NCBI GenBank assembly: GCA_963819715.1
Contig: CAWFXE010000006.1
Span: 777,233-841,232, forward strand
Origin: DASUPK01 sp963819715
GTDB lineage: Bacteria > Actinomycetota > Thermoleophilia > Solirubrobacterales > 70-9
Direction of reading: 5' to 3'
Length of the DNA stretch: 64,000 nt
Below are positions 44,974-54,397 of the stretch, one piece after another. The position numbers and the translations under genes are program-made. Below the pieces are notes generated by a model, which did no database searches, had not been told where the DNA came from, and saw only the letters and a list, made by a program, of their open reading frames with translations. Numbering within the stretch: the stretch's first letter is position 1; every line of letters begins with the position of its first letter.

Positions 44974-46851
44974 ATGAAGAAGAACATCCTCGTCAGCGTC
45001 GACCGCGGTGAAACCCGCGTCGCCGTGCTCGAGGCGAAGGGCAGCCCCAAGGAGGGCAAGCGCCCCAAGAAGGCTGCCCCAACCAATGAATGGAAGGTCG
45101 CCGAGCTCTACGTTGAGCGCCGCGGCCGCCGCTCGATCGTCGGCAACGTCTACAAGGGCAAGGTCGACAACGTCCTTCCCGGGATGGAGGCGGCGTTCGT
45201 GGACATCGGCCTGGAGCGAAACGGCTTCCTCCACGTCGACGAGATCGTCATGCCGGATGGCAAGGCCGTCCCCAAGCGGGGCCGGGGCCGGGGCCGACGG
45301 ATCGACGAGCTCATCAAGCCCGGCCAGGAGATCATCGTCCAGGTCGTCAAGGACCCGCTGAAGACCAAGGGTGCGCGACTGTCGATGCAGCTCTCGATCG
45401 CGGGCCGCTACCTCGTCTACATGCCGCAGGGCGGCGGGATCGGCGTCTCGAAGCGCCTCCCCGACGGTGAGCGGACGAGGCTTCGCAAGCTGATCGACAA
45501 GGTCGATATCGGCAAGGGCGGCGCAATCGTCCGCACCGCCGCGCAGGGCGCCAAGAAGGAGGACTTCGTCCGCGAGATCTCCTACCTGCACCGCCTCAAC
45601 GAGGTCGTTCAGGAGCGCGCCGAGAAGTCCGAGGTCGGCCAGATGGTCTTCCAGGAGGCCGATCTCTCGATCCGCGTCGTCCGCGACGTCCTGGTCGAGG
45701 AGTTCGAGGGAGCGATCATCGACGACCCCAAGCAGCACGAGCGCGTCACCAAGTTCCTGCAGCGGACCGCGCCCGAGCTCGCCGATCGCGTCGAGCTCTA
45801 CAAGGGCAAGCCGGGGCTGCTCGAGAAGTGGGACGTCGAGAAGGCGTTCGACTCGGTCCTCAGCCGCCGCGTCGATCTCCCCTCCGGCGGCTACCTGATG
45901 ATCGACTACGCCGAGGCGTTGACGGTGATCGACATCAACACAGGCAGTTTCACCGGCAAGGGCAAGGGTCGCCTCGAGGACACGATCACCAAGGTGAACG
46001 TCGAGGCCGCCGACGAGGTCGTGCGCCAGCTGCGGATGCGAGACATCGGCGGGATCATCGTCATCGACTTCATCGACATGGCGCGGGCGCGAAACCGCGA
46101 CCAGGTCCTGAAGACGCTGCGCGGCGCGCTGGACGAGGACCGGACCAAGACCTACGTGGTCGAAGTCTCACCTCTCGGCCTGGTCGAGATGACCAGGCAG
46201 AACGTCACCGACGGCGTGCGCGAGATCCTCACCAAGCGCTGCCCGACCTGCGATGGGGAGGGGGTCGTCGCATCCGAAGAGACTGAGGCGATTCGCATCG
46301 TCCGGCGTCTGCAGGAAGTGGTCGAGGAGCAGCCGAAGGCAGAGGCGTACCTGATCAGGGTCAACCCTCGGGTCGCCGGCGAGCTGCTCCACCCGGAGTC
46401 CGGGCTGACCGAGCTCGAGGAGGAGACCGGCAAGCGGTTCCACTTCGAGGGAGGCGACGCTCTCCCGCTCGACACCTTCCACGTCGTCGAGACCGGTGGC
46501 CGCGAGGAGATCGAGCAGCGCGCGCTGCCCTTCCAGGTCGGCGAGGAGGTCCTCGTCTCGATCGAGGAGCCCCACATGTACAACGTGGACGACGCCGTGG
46601 CCCGGGTCGACTCCTACATCGTCAGCGTCACCGGCGCCGGACCCCACGTCGGCGAGCAGCGGATGGTGCGGATCGAGAGCGTCGGGCGCTCCGCGGCGAC
46701 CGCCGCCCTGCTCGATTCGGATGGCAACGTCGTTGAGGCGGGTGCCAATGGAAACGGCGGCGAGAAGCTAGAATCCTCGACCTCCAGCGGGCGCCGCCGT
46801 CGCGGAAGCAGAGGCGGCAGGCGACGTTCCCGCGCCGGCAGCAACGACTAG
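44974..46851 (+). CDS. rne: Ribonuclease E/G
   Basis: Endoribonuclease for mRNA decay and rRNA processing, 625 residues. The S1-like domain (GNVYKGKVDNVLPGMEAAFV, about 57-76) carries an insertion of charged residues (PKRGRGRGRR). The catalytic DNase I-like core has VIDINTGSFTGKGKG and the magnesium-binding aspartate in IVIDFIDMARARNRD. The zinc-link CPTCDGEG (about 425-432) is a single CxxC, as in other RNase E. The C-terminal tail is Arg/Gly/Ser-rich. Start at ATG 44974 behind GAAAGGAAA. Confidence 0.94.
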   Translation: MKKNILVSVDRGETRVAVLEAKGSPKEGKRPKKAAPTNEWKVAELYVERRGRRSIVGNVYKGKVDNVLPGMEAAFVDIGLERNGFLHVDEIVMPDGKAVPKRGRGRGRRIDELIKPGQEIIVQVVKDPLKTKGARLSMQLSIAGRYLVYMPQGGGIGVSKRLPDGERTRLRKLIDKVDIGKGGAIVRTAAQGAKKEDFVREISYLHRLNEVVQERAEKSEVGQMVFQEADLSIRVVRDVLVEEFEGAIIDDPKQHERVTKFLQRTAPELADRVELYKGKPGLLEKWDVEKAFDSVLSRRVDLPSGGYLMIDYAEALTVIDINTGSFTGKGKGRLEDTITKVNVEAADEVVRQLRMRDIGGIIVIDFIDMARARNRDQVLKTLRGALDEDRTKTYVVEVSPLGLVEMTRQNVTDGVREILTKRCPTCDGEGVVASEETEAIRIVRRLQEVVEEQPKAEAYLIRVNPRVAGELLHPESGLTELEEETGKRFHFEGGDALPLDTFHVVETGGREEIEQRALPFQVGEEVLVSIEEPHMYNVDDAVARVDSYIVSVTGAGPHVGEQRMVRIESVGRSAATAALLDSDGNVVEAGANGNGGEKLESSTSSGRRRRGSRGGRRRSRAGSND

Positions 46852-46865
46852 AGACCACCACATAC

Positions 46866-46887
46866 GGCGGCCACAAACACCGCCGCC
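46866..46887 (+). other. Small hairpin between rne and rplU
   Basis: GGCGGC - 10 nt - GCCGCC, 20 bp before the rplU start. It may be a weak terminator of rne or a short leader hairpin of the ribosomal protein operon. Confidence 0.4.
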
Positions 46888-46907
46888 TAATCAGGAAAGC
46901 ACAAGAG

Positions 46908-47267
46908 ATGGCCAGCTACGCAGTGATCGAAACAGGTGGAAAGCAGTACCGCGTCGAGAAGGGTTCGACCCTTCTCGTCGATCGCCTGTCCGCCGAGGAG
47001 GGCGAGAAGGTCGATCTGAAGGCCATCGCCTTCCGCGACAAGGAAATGGTGCTCGGCAAGGACCTCGAGAAGGTCAAGGTCGATGCCAAGGTCGTCGGTC
47101 ACGAGCGCGGCCCCAAGGTGCGGGTATTCAAGTACCGGCCGAAGAAGGGCTACCGCAAGCGAGCCGGCCACCGCTCCGAGCTGACCCGGCTGGAGATCAC
47201 CGACGTGAAGATGCTGACCAGAAAGCCCGCAGCAAAGAAGGAGGAGGCAGCTGCAGATGGCTCATAA
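46908..47267 (+). CDS. rplU: 50S ribosomal protein L21
   Basis: The 119-residue protein starts MASYAVIETGGKQYRVEKGS, the L21 signature, and has the rRNA-binding KVRVFKYRPKKGYRKRAGHR (about 65-84). The C-terminus is extended by about 15 charged residues (KPAAKKEEAAADGS). AGGAAAG ribosome site. It overlaps rpmA by 11 bp. Confidence 0.97.
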   Translation: MASYAVIETGGKQYRVEKGSTLLVDRLSAEEGEKVDLKAIAFRDKEMVLGKDLEKVKVDAKVVGHERGPKVRVFKYRPKKGYRKRAGHRSELTRLEITDVKMLTRKPAAKKEEAAADGS

Positions 47268-47511
47268 GAAGGGACTCGGATCGAGCCGGAACGGCCGCGA
47301 CTCCAACCCCAAGTACCTGGGTGTCAAGGTCTTCGCCGGCCAGGCGGTGAACGGTGGCGAGATCATCGTGCGCCAGCGGGGCACCCGCTTCCGCCCCGGC
47401 GATGGCGTGGGCATCGGCCGCGACCACTCGATCTACGCGACGCGCCCCGGCGTCGTCCAGTTCAGCACCGGCCGCCGGGGCCGCACGATCTCCGTCGTCG
47501 AGAGCAGCTAG
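47257..47511 (+). CDS. rpmA: 50S ribosomal protein L27
   Basis: An 84-residue protein: MAHKKGLGSSRNGRDSNPKY, GEIIVRQRGTRFRPGDGVGI. The N-terminus reaches the peptidyl-transferase centre. The start overlaps the end of rplU, so the two are coupled. A 7-bp hairpin follows. Confidence 0.97.
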   Translation: MAHKKGLGSSRNGRDSNPKYLGVKVFAGQAVNGGEIIVRQRGTRFRPGDGVGIGRDHSIYATRPGVVQFSTGRRGRTISVVESS

Positions 47512-47520
47512 GGCGCGTTT

Positions 47521-47538
47521 CCCGGGACGCATCCCGGG
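47521..47538 (+). terminator. Hairpin after rpmA
   Basis: CCCGGGA-CGCA-TCCCGGG, 10 bp after the rpmA stop. No U-tract. Confidence 0.6.
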
Positions 47539-47582
47539 TAACGGCAAAGGCTCACGCTCTCGACCAGGAGGAGGTGAGCCCT

Positions 47583-47879
47583 GTGCTCACAATCACCCCA
47601 GAGGCATCGCAGGCGATCCGCGGCATCCTCGCCGCCTCGGACGCACCCGACGGATCGATGTTCAGGATCAGCCCGCAGGGCCAGGATGGAACCGCGCCGG
47701 GCCCGGCTCTCGCGGTTTCGGTGATCGACACGCCCCCGGCGGACGATCAGATCGTCGAGGGCGAGGAGGTCGCCGTCTGCGTCGAGCCGAGCGCGGCGGT
47801 CATGCTCGATGACAAAACGCTCGATGCCCACGTGGAAGGCGAACAGGTCAACTTCAGCATCGCCGAGCAGTCCGAGTAG
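47583..47879 (+). CDS. IscA/HesB-fold protein without the cluster cysteines
   Basis: A 98-residue protein (MLTITPEASQAIRGILAAS) with the Fe-S biogenesis (HesB/IscA) fold pattern: an N-terminal helix, a central strand region and VAVCVEPSAAVMLDDKTLDA. The three cluster-ligand cysteines of true A-type carriers are missing; only one cysteine (about residue 63) is present. Such proteins are common in actinobacteria and of unknown role. The GTG at 47583 is 9 nt behind AGGAGG; a GTG at 47574 abuts it. Confidence 0.7.
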   Translation: MLTITPEASQAIRGILAASDAPDGSMFRISPQGQDGTAPGPALAVSVIDTPPADDQIVEGEEVAVCVEPSAAVMLDDKTLDAHVEGEQVNFSIAEQSE

Positions 47880-47952
47880 TCACGCTCGCCGGTGGACAGG
47901 CTGTCCCGGAACTTTGGACAGCCGGTAGGTGGTCCCGTGCCGCGCGCCCTCG

Positions 47953-47964
47953 TACCTTGAGGGC
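47953..47964 (+). promoter_or_regulatory. Leaderless promoter, glutamine amidotransferase gene
   Basis: TACCTT then 6 nt to the ATG at 47965. Confidence 0.5.
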
Positions 47965-48735
47965 ATGGCGGCCCCTTTGATCGGAGTGACCACATCTGAG
48001 GTGCGGATCGCGGAGGAGGTGCACCGGGCGGCGGAAGGGGAGCCGCCGCGCCCGGAGATGGCACTGGGCCTCACCTACCTGAAGGCGATCGAGCGCGCGG
48101 GAGGGATCCCAGTGGCCATTCCGCCGCTCGGCCCGGAGGCGATCACGCCGCTCGTCGAGCGGCTCAGCGGGCTCTGCCTCTCCGGCGGTCCCGACATCCA
48201 CCCCTCGGCCTACGGGGCCGATCCCCATCCAGCACTCGGGCCCACCTGGCGCGAGCTGGACCTGGCCGAGATCGCGCTCGCCCGCGCGGCCGACCGCCGC
48301 GGACTCCCGATCCTCGCGATCTGCCGCGGCGCTCAGGCGCTGAACGTGGCCAGGCGGGGGACTCTCTTCCAGCATCTGCCCGAGAGCGGCGGCGAGGTCG
48401 ATCACCGCCAGGGCGACTACGGGCCGGACGTCGCTCATTCGGTCGAGATCGAGGCGGACAGCCTCCTGGCCGAGGCGCTGGGCGCGACCGAGCTCGACGT
48501 CCCCTCCTACCACCACCAGGCGGCCGACGAGCTCGGCCGCGAGCTCCGCGCCGTCGCCTGGTCTCCCGACGGCGTGGTCGAGGGGATCGAGGCGATCAAC
48601 CGCGGCTTCGTCATCGGCGTGCAGTGGCACGCCGAAGGGGAGACTCCCGAGAACGGGCGTCTTTTCCGCAGCTTCGTCAAGGCCGCGCTGCGCCTCGACG
48701 CGGCCAAGCTGGACCGAGTGCCGATCCCCGTCTAA
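47965..48735 (+). CDS. Class I glutamine amidotransferase-like hydrolase (PuuD family)
   Basis: Gamma-glutamyl-GABA hydrolase-like enzyme of 256 residues, used in polyamine degradation in relatives. The nucleophile is in LAICRGAQALNVA (about residue 113), the catalytic histidine and glutamate in GVQWHAEGETPEN (about 215-219), and the oxyanion loop in LSGGPDIHPSAYG. Note that VARRGTLFQHLP replaces the usual LN.A.GGTL.QD.P, a small variation. Start set at ATG 47965 by its TACCTT box. No other polyamine genes are here. Confidence 0.87.
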   Translation: MAAPLIGVTTSEVRIAEEVHRAAEGEPPRPEMALGLTYLKAIERAGGIPVAIPPLGPEAITPLVERLSGLCLSGGPDIHPSAYGADPHPALGPTWRELDLAEIALARAADRRGLPILAICRGAQALNVARRGTLFQHLPESGGEVDHRQGDYGPDVAHSVEIEADSLLAEALGATELDVPSYHHQAADELGRELRAVAWSPDGVVEGIEAINRGFVIGVQWHAEGETPENGRLFRSFVKAALRLDAAKLDRVPIPV

Positions 48736-48774
48736 TCAGGGAAAAACCCTGTGGCCAGGCGCCTGGGCCCGTGT

Positions 48775-48786
48775 TAGCGTGGCCCC
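48775..48786 (+). promoter_or_regulatory. Leaderless promoter, Vps62-domain gene
   Basis: TAGCGT then 6 nt to the GTG at 48787. Confidence 0.5.
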
Positions 48787-50764
48787 GTGATGCGCCGACC
48801 GGGATGGTTGGCGGCGCTCCTCGTCCTCACCGCGTCCGCCTCGCTCATGCTCACGGCAAGCGCCGGGGCCGCTACGACCCCCGAGCAGCAGCAGCTCGTG
48901 GACGCGTACGCGCCGCACCTGATGCTCCGCGAGCAGTTGGCCGACGACAACTGCAACACAAGGGAGGAGCAGTACAACCCGCCGACCACGGTGGACATCG
49001 TGCTCCGGAATCCGGAGGTGAAGCTCGTCCACTACGTCGGCGGCAAGGACGTCCCCATCAAACGGGGTCCGACCGCCGCGGACATCGCAGGACTGGGCGA
49101 CGACTACTACCTGGACCTTCCCGGCGACCCGCTCAGCATCAAATGCCCCGTTCGGGGCAGCTACGCGAAGGACTTCCAGGCACTGCGGAATGACGGCAAG
49201 GCGCCCCCGGTGACATACGCGCATATCGCCAGCGAGCCGGGCTACACGGGGCTGGTCGTCCAGTACTGGTTCTTCTACTACTTCAACCAGTTCAACGACG
49301 TGCATGAGGGCGACTGGGAGGGGATGCAGATCTCCTTCGACGTGGACACTCCCGCTGAGGCCCTCGCGAAGGGGCCGTCCCAGATCGCACTCTTCCAGCA
49401 CGCTGGCGGCGAGCGCGCCGATTGGGGCGACACCAGGGTTCAGAAGGACGGGACACACCCGATCGTCTATCCGGCGGCGGGCTCTCACGCCACCTTCTAC
49501 GACAACGCGATCTACATCCAGAACGGCTCACACGGGTCGGGCGTCGGTTGCGACGACACCCAGGATCCGAACATCCGATCCGATCCCCGGCCGGTGATCA
49601 TTCCGACGGCCGCCGCGCCGGGCAGCGAGTTCCAGTGGCTCGGCTTCCTGGGCCACTGGGGGCAGCGTGAGAAGGGGTTCAACAATGGACCGCAGGGGCC
49701 AACGACCAAGAAGCAGTGGTTGCGCCCATTCACCTGGATGGACGGAATCCGCCAGGACAGCCCGCGACTGCCCGGTGGGGCGATCCTCGGACCAGCCCCT
49801 GCAACGGCTTTCTGCGGGGCGATCGAAGGCATCTCGGAGTTCATCAACCTTGAGGCGAAGACAACGATCGGGGCAATCGGCCTGGCGCTGGCTCTGCTCC
49901 TCCTAATCCTCGTGCCCCCGCTATTCACCCGCTGGCGTCCCGTCGACCTCTCCGGCCTGCGTCACGAATGGGCGTTCGGTCAGCTCGTCCGCGGCGCGCG
50001 CCAGATCTATGGGCGCCACTGGCGGATCATGCTGCTGATTGCCCTGAGCGGCTTCCTCATCCTCGGGGCAATCCAGGGGCTCCAGTACCTGTTCACCGAG
50101 ATCAACGGCAGCCAGGACTTCACGATCGGGGTCAGCCCCGGTGGCGCCGAGTTCAAGTTCAACGGCTCTTTCGGGGGGATCGCCCATCCGATCGGCTTCG
50201 CGTTCGTCTCCGGCGCCGTGGTTGTGTTCATGCGTCAGCTCGATCAGGGGGAGGAGCTTGGATTGAGGGCCTGCTATTTGGCGATCTATCAGCGGCTCTG
50301 GCGGGTCGTCGGCGGACAGCTGCTCGCGACCATCCTGGTCCTGCTGATGGTCTTCACCGATCATCGGTATCCCATTCGGGATCTATTTCTATTTCGCCTG
50401 GCAGTTCGTCCAGCAGGAGATCCTGTTCAAGGACAGTCTCGGTCCGGGAGGCCTTGCAGGGGAGCCACGCCTGCGTACGTGGGCATTGGTGGCGGACGAT
50501 CCTGGTCACCGGCTTTCTCTTCCTGCTCGGAGTCGTCACGGGTCCGGTTCTGGGCTTCTTCCTGATCTTCGCGCAACCTCTCCGCCGGTCCTCGTCAACG
50601 TGATCGGCTCAGTCGTCTTCGCGCTCCTCATCCCGTACGTCGCAATCGGCCGCACGCTCCTCTACTTCGACCTCGGCGCGCGGGAGGCGGAGGGCGAGGC
50701 CACCGGGAAGCAGAAGCGTCGTCGCCCGCGGTTGCGGCCCCGGCCGGCCACCGGCACGGGATAG
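48787..50764 (+). pseudogene. Exported Vps62-domain protein fused to a multi-helix membrane domain, frameshifted
   Basis: The intact first part (to about 50359) has a signal peptide (LAALLVLTASASLMLTASAG), a domain like eukaryotic Vps62/DUF946 (FNDVHEGDWEGMQISFDVDT, VYPAAGSHATFY), then a helix (IGAIGLALALLLLILVPPLF) and the start of a membrane domain. Three indels (about 50359, 50444, 50574) are needed to continue: IIGIPFGIYFYFAWQFVQQE, then EALQGSHACVRGHWWRTILV, then PPVLVNVIGSVVFALLIPYV to the stop at 50764. Restored, it would be about 658 residues. Probably sequence error. Function unknown. Confidence 0.7.
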
Positions 50765-50789
50765 CCCGCCGCCGGACGAAACCAGCCCC

Positions 50790-50801
50790 TAACTTCGGGG
50801 C
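50790..50801 (+). promoter_or_regulatory. Leaderless promoter, obg
   Basis: TAACTT then 6 nt to the ATG at 50802. Confidence 0.5.
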
Positions 50802-52097
50802 ATGCTCTTCGATCGAGCCAAGATCTACGTGGAGGGTGGCGGCGGCGGCAACGGCGTGGTCAGCTTTCGCCGCGAGGCGCACGTGCCGCGCGGCGGGCCC
50901 GACGGCGGCGACGGCGGCCGCGGCGGCGACGTCGTGCTCGTCTGCGACGCGCAGCGCCGCGATCTGGCCTCGCTCGGACGCAGCAGGCACTTCCGCGCCG
51001 GACGCGGGGAGCACGGCAAGGGGAAGCGGCAGCACGGGGAGCGGGGGGAGGACCGGGTGATCGCGGTTCCGCCCGGGACGGTCGTCCACGGACTCGACGG
51101 CTCGGAGACCGAGCTGCTCGGCGACGGCCAGCGGCTGGTCGTCGCGCGCGGCGGCTCCGGAGGACACGGCAACAAGCGCTTCGCGACCTCGACCCGGCAG
51201 GCTCCCCGCTTCGCGGAGAAGGGCCTGGAGGGTGAGTCCGGTGAGATCGAGCTGCAGCTGAAGCTGCTCGCCGACGTCGGGCTGGTCGGCCTTCCGAACG
51301 CCGGCAAGTCCTCGCTGCTCGCCCGCCTGACGCGCGCCGACCCGAAGGTCGCCGGCTATCCGTTCACCACCGTGGAGCCCAACCTGGGGACGATCGAGCT
51401 GCGACGACCGCCAGCTCGTGCTCGCCGACATACCCGGGTCTGATCGAGGGCGCGGCAGAGGGCGCGGGCCTCGGCCATGAGTTCCTCGCGCACCTCGAGC
51501 GCTGCCGGCTCCTCGTGCATCTCGTCGAGGTCGCCCCGTCCGAGGGCGATCCGGAGACGAACTACGAGACCGTCCGGGGCGAGCTCGCCGGATACGGCGC
51601 GGGGCTGGACGGCCTCGCCGGAGATCGTCGCCCTCTCGAAGGTGGACCTGATTCCCGAGGACGAGCCCGTGCGGCGGGTGGAGGAGTGGCGCGAGCGCCT
51701 CGGCGCCGACGCCGCGGCGGTGCTCGGGCATCTCCTCCGCGACCGGCGCCGCGCTCGACGAGCTCGCACAGGCGATCTTCTCCGCGCTGCCCGAAGACTC
51801 GGCCGCGGTCACCGCGACGTGACGGCGAGTTCGAGGCGGAGCACCGCGTCTACCGCCCCGGCGAAGAGGAGGGCTTCGACGTCGCGCCGGAGGGAGACGG
51901 CCGCTTCCGAGTCACGGGCCGCGGCATCGAGCTGCTGATCGCGCGCCACGACCTCGAGAACCCCGAGGCGCTCGACTATCTGGAGAGAGCGGCTGCGCGA
52001 AATCGGCGTGATCGCGGCGCTCCAGCGCGCCGGCTTCGAGCCCGGCGACGAGGTCGTCGTCGGGGACCTCGAGTTCGAGCTGGACCCAGGGACCTAG
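50802..52097 (+). pseudogene. obg: GTPase Obg, reading frame broken about six times
   Basis: Ribosome-assembly and stress GTPase. The Obg fold (FDRAKIYVEGGGGGNGVVSF, GGPDGGDGGRGGDVVLVCD) and G1 (GLPNAGKSS) read cleanly to about 51400. Then breaks near 51403, 51431, 51620, 51728, 51820 and 51984 move the frame. Across them the expected blocks all appear: DDRQLVLADIPG, GLIEGAAEGAGLGHEFLAHL, EIVALSKVDLIPEDEP, DELAQAIFSALPEDSA, EFEAEHRVYRPGEEEGFDV and RLREIGVIAALQRAGFEPGD. Most fit single extra bases. Obg is essential in most bacteria, so sequence error is likely. The stop at 52095-52097 is 13 bp before proB. Confidence 0.85.
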
Positions 52098-52110
52098 TAA
52101 TCTCCGCGCC
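52098..52110 (+). promoter_or_regulatory. Leaderless promoter, proB
   Basis: TAATCT then 7 nt to the ATG at 52111; it begins directly after the obg stop. Confidence 0.45.
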
Positions 52111-53202
52111 ATGACCGTGGTCGCGAAACTCGGTTCATCGATCGTCGCCGGAGAGGAGGGCGCGCTCCGCAGCGACGTGCTCGACCGCGTCTGCGCGCAG
52201 GTCGCAGAGCTGCACGCAGGCGGCGAGAACGTCGTCATGGTCACCTCGGGCGCCATCGCCCGCGGGATGCGCATGATGGAGCTGCCGGCGCGGCCCTCGG
52301 CGATTGACGAGCTCCAGGCGGCCTCCGCCATTGGGCAGGGCAGTCTCTTCCGTGCCTACGAGGAGCGCCTGGCGAAGGGCGAAGTGCGGGCGGCGCAGGT
52401 CCTGCTGACGGCCTCGGACCTGCAGCTCCGGACCCACTACCTCAACGCCCGTCAGACGCTGAGCCGACTGCTCGCCTGGCGCGCGGTCCCGGTCGTCAAT
52501 GAGAACGACACGACGGCAACCGACGAGATCACCTTCGGCGACAACGACTTCCTGGCCGCGCAGGTCGCGATCATGCTCGAAGCGAGGCTGCTCGTCCTGC
52601 TCACCGATCAGACGGGTCTCTACACCAAGGACCCGCGGCGCCACGACGACGCCGAACTGGTCGGTGAGGTGAGCGAAGAAGGGCAGCTCGCCGGATACGA
52701 GATCGGCGAGCACACCTCGCCCTTTGGCCTCGGCGGGATGCGCAGCAAGGTCGCGGCCGCCACGATGGCCGGCGCCTCCGGAATCGGAGCGGTGATCTGC
52801 GACGGCACCGCGGAGGGGACTCTGCTGGCCGCGGCGGGTGGAGAGGTCACCGGGACCCGCTTCGCTCCGCATCAACAGCGAGCCTCGAGTTTCAAGCTCT
52901 GGCTGCGCTACGCCAAGCCGAGCCACGGCAGCCTGCGCGTGGACGACGGGGCGGCAAGGGTCCTCCGCGAGAGCGGCAGCAGTTTGCTGCCGGTCGGGAT
53001 CACCGAGGTCGAGGGGGAGTTCGACGCCGGCGATGCCGTGGACGTCACCTCCGACGGTTTTCAGTCGATCGGCAAGGGGATCGTCAACTACTCGGCCGAA
53101 GAGCTCCGCCGGATCAAGGGAATGCGGACGGACGAGGTTCGCGAGCTGCTCCCGCACGCCTCCGAGGAGGCCGTGCACCGCAACTACTTCGTCCTCACCT
53201 AG
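52111..53202 (+). CDS. proB: Glutamate 5-kinase
   Basis: First enzyme of proline synthesis, 363 residues. The amino-acid kinase domain has VVAKLGSSIVAGEEGALRSD, VTSGAIARGMRMM, PVVNENDTTATDEITFGDND and LTDQTGLYTKDPR. The C-terminal PUA domain (about 275-363) starts at GSLRVDDGAARVLRESGSSL. Proline feedback acts on the kinase in this family. proA, the next step, is 5.7 kb away with unrelated genes between. Confidence 0.95.
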   Translation: MTVVAKLGSSIVAGEEGALRSDVLDRVCAQVAELHAGGENVVMVTSGAIARGMRMMELPARPSAIDELQAASAIGQGSLFRAYEERLAKGEVRAAQVLLTASDLQLRTHYLNARQTLSRLLAWRAVPVVNENDTTATDEITFGDNDFLAAQVAIMLEARLLVLLTDQTGLYTKDPRRHDDAELVGEVSEEGQLAGYEIGEHTSPFGLGGMRSKVAAATMAGASGIGAVICDGTAEGTLLAAAGGEVTGTRFAPHQQRASSFKLWLRYAKPSHGSLRVDDGAARVLRESGSSLLPVGITEVEGEFDAGDAVDVTSDGFQSIGKGIVNYSAEELRRIKGMRTDEVRELLPHASEEAVHRNYFVLT

Positions 53203-53206
53203 CTGG

Positions 53207-54385
53207 GTGCCGGGCCTGTTGCGTGACCGACTGGCGCTCCAGCAGGGGGCGGCCGGCCTCGTCGCGCAGCTCACCCAGGCCGCGGCGGGTCTGGGGATCA
53301 TCCTGGTCGTCCGCGAGGCGGGCGGATCGCTCTCTCTCGCGGGCGCGGCCGCCGGCGTCTTTCTGATCTCCACCGGCGCAGCGCGTCCCGTGCAGGGCCG
53401 CCTGATCGACCGTCACGGTCCTCCGCCCGTGCTGATCCCCTGCGCCGTCCTTCATCTGGCTGGGTTCGGGGGACTGGTGGCGTGGACTCAGCTCAGCGGC
53501 GCAAGTTGGCCGGTCCTGCTCTTCGCTGTGCCGATCGGACTGGGGGAGCCGCCCGTTTCGGCCGCCATGCGGATCACATGGGGAAAAATGGCGGAGGCCG
53601 AGGACCGGACCGCGGCTTACAGCGTGGTCACCCTCACCCAGGAGCTTGCGGTCCTGCTGGGGCCTCTGCTCTTGGCGGCGATCGTGGCTTTCGCCTCGGC
53701 CGCCGCGGCCGTCCTTGTCGTTTCCGGCCTGGCGAGCGCCGGGACGATCGTGCTCGCCTTCGTGATGCCGCGGCGCCTCCACGAGGAGCCGCTCGTCAGG
53801 CATGGCAGCGCGCTGAGCTCGCCGGGCGTCCGCGTTGCCCTGACGGTCAATCTCTGCTTTGCCCTCGCCCTCGGATGCATCGAGCTGGGCATCCCCGCGC
53901 TTGCGGGGGACCGCGGTTCCCCAGCGCTCAGCGGGGTCTTGCTCGGAGTGATGTCGGTGGGCGGCGTTCTCGGGGCGATCGCATACGCGGCCCGGCGGTG
54001 GGGTCTGACCGCCGCGGCACGCCTGGCGCTTCTGCTCGCCGTCTACACGGTGGCGATTGGGCCGCTCGTCGCGACCCCGTCCTTCCTCTTGATGGTGGTT
54101 CCCCTGCTGCTGGCCGGAGCCGCAATCAACCCGATCGTGACGACGGTGGCGCTGCTGGTGGAGGATCACGCGGCGTCGGCCGTGGCCGAGGCGTTCGGGT
54201 GGCAATCCACCTCACTGGCAACGGGCGCGGCGGCGGGCAATGCGCTGGCGGGGCCGCTCGCACAACACGGCGGCCCGTCCGCGGCGTTCGCCGCCGCGGC
54301 GATTGCCGCCACTTTGGCCACGATCCTGGCCATCCTCGCGCGCGGTCGACTTACGACTGGCCAGCCAGCCAGTTCGAAGTACTAG
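53207..54385 (+). CDS. MFS transporter
   Basis: About 392 residues with twelve hydrophobic segments. The loop-2 motif is weak (VQGRLIDRHGPPPVLIP corresponds to the G-x-x-x-D-R-x-G motif). It ends QPASSKY. Begins 4 bp after proB at a GTG without a ribosome site. The GMC alcohol oxidase gene begins 12 bp downstream, so it may import or export a substrate of that module, but this is guesswork. Confidence 0.82.
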   Translation: MPGLLRDRLALQQGAAGLVAQLTQAAAGLGIILVVREAGGSLSLAGAAAGVFLISTGAARPVQGRLIDRHGPPPVLIPCAVLHLAGFGGLVAWTQLSGASWPVLLFAVPIGLGEPPVSAAMRITWGKMAEAEDRTAAYSVVTLTQELAVLLGPLLLAAIVAFASAAAAVLVVSGLASAGTIVLAFVMPRRLHEEPLVRHGSALSSPGVRVALTVNLCFALALGCIELGIPALAGDRGSPALSGVLLGVMSVGGVLGAIAYAARRWGLTAAARLALLLAVYTVAIGPLVATPSFLLMVVPLLLAGAAINPIVTTVALLVEDHAASAVAEAFGWQSTSLATGAAAGNALAGPLAQHGGPSAAFAAAAIAATLATILAILARGRLTTGQPASSKY

Positions 54386-54397
54386 AGTCCGTTGGCA
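54383..54397 (+). promoter_or_regulatory. Near-leaderless promoter, GMC oxidase-ALDH operon
   Basis: TAGAGT then 9 nt to the ATG at 54398; it overlaps the stop codon of the MFS gene. Confidence 0.45.
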
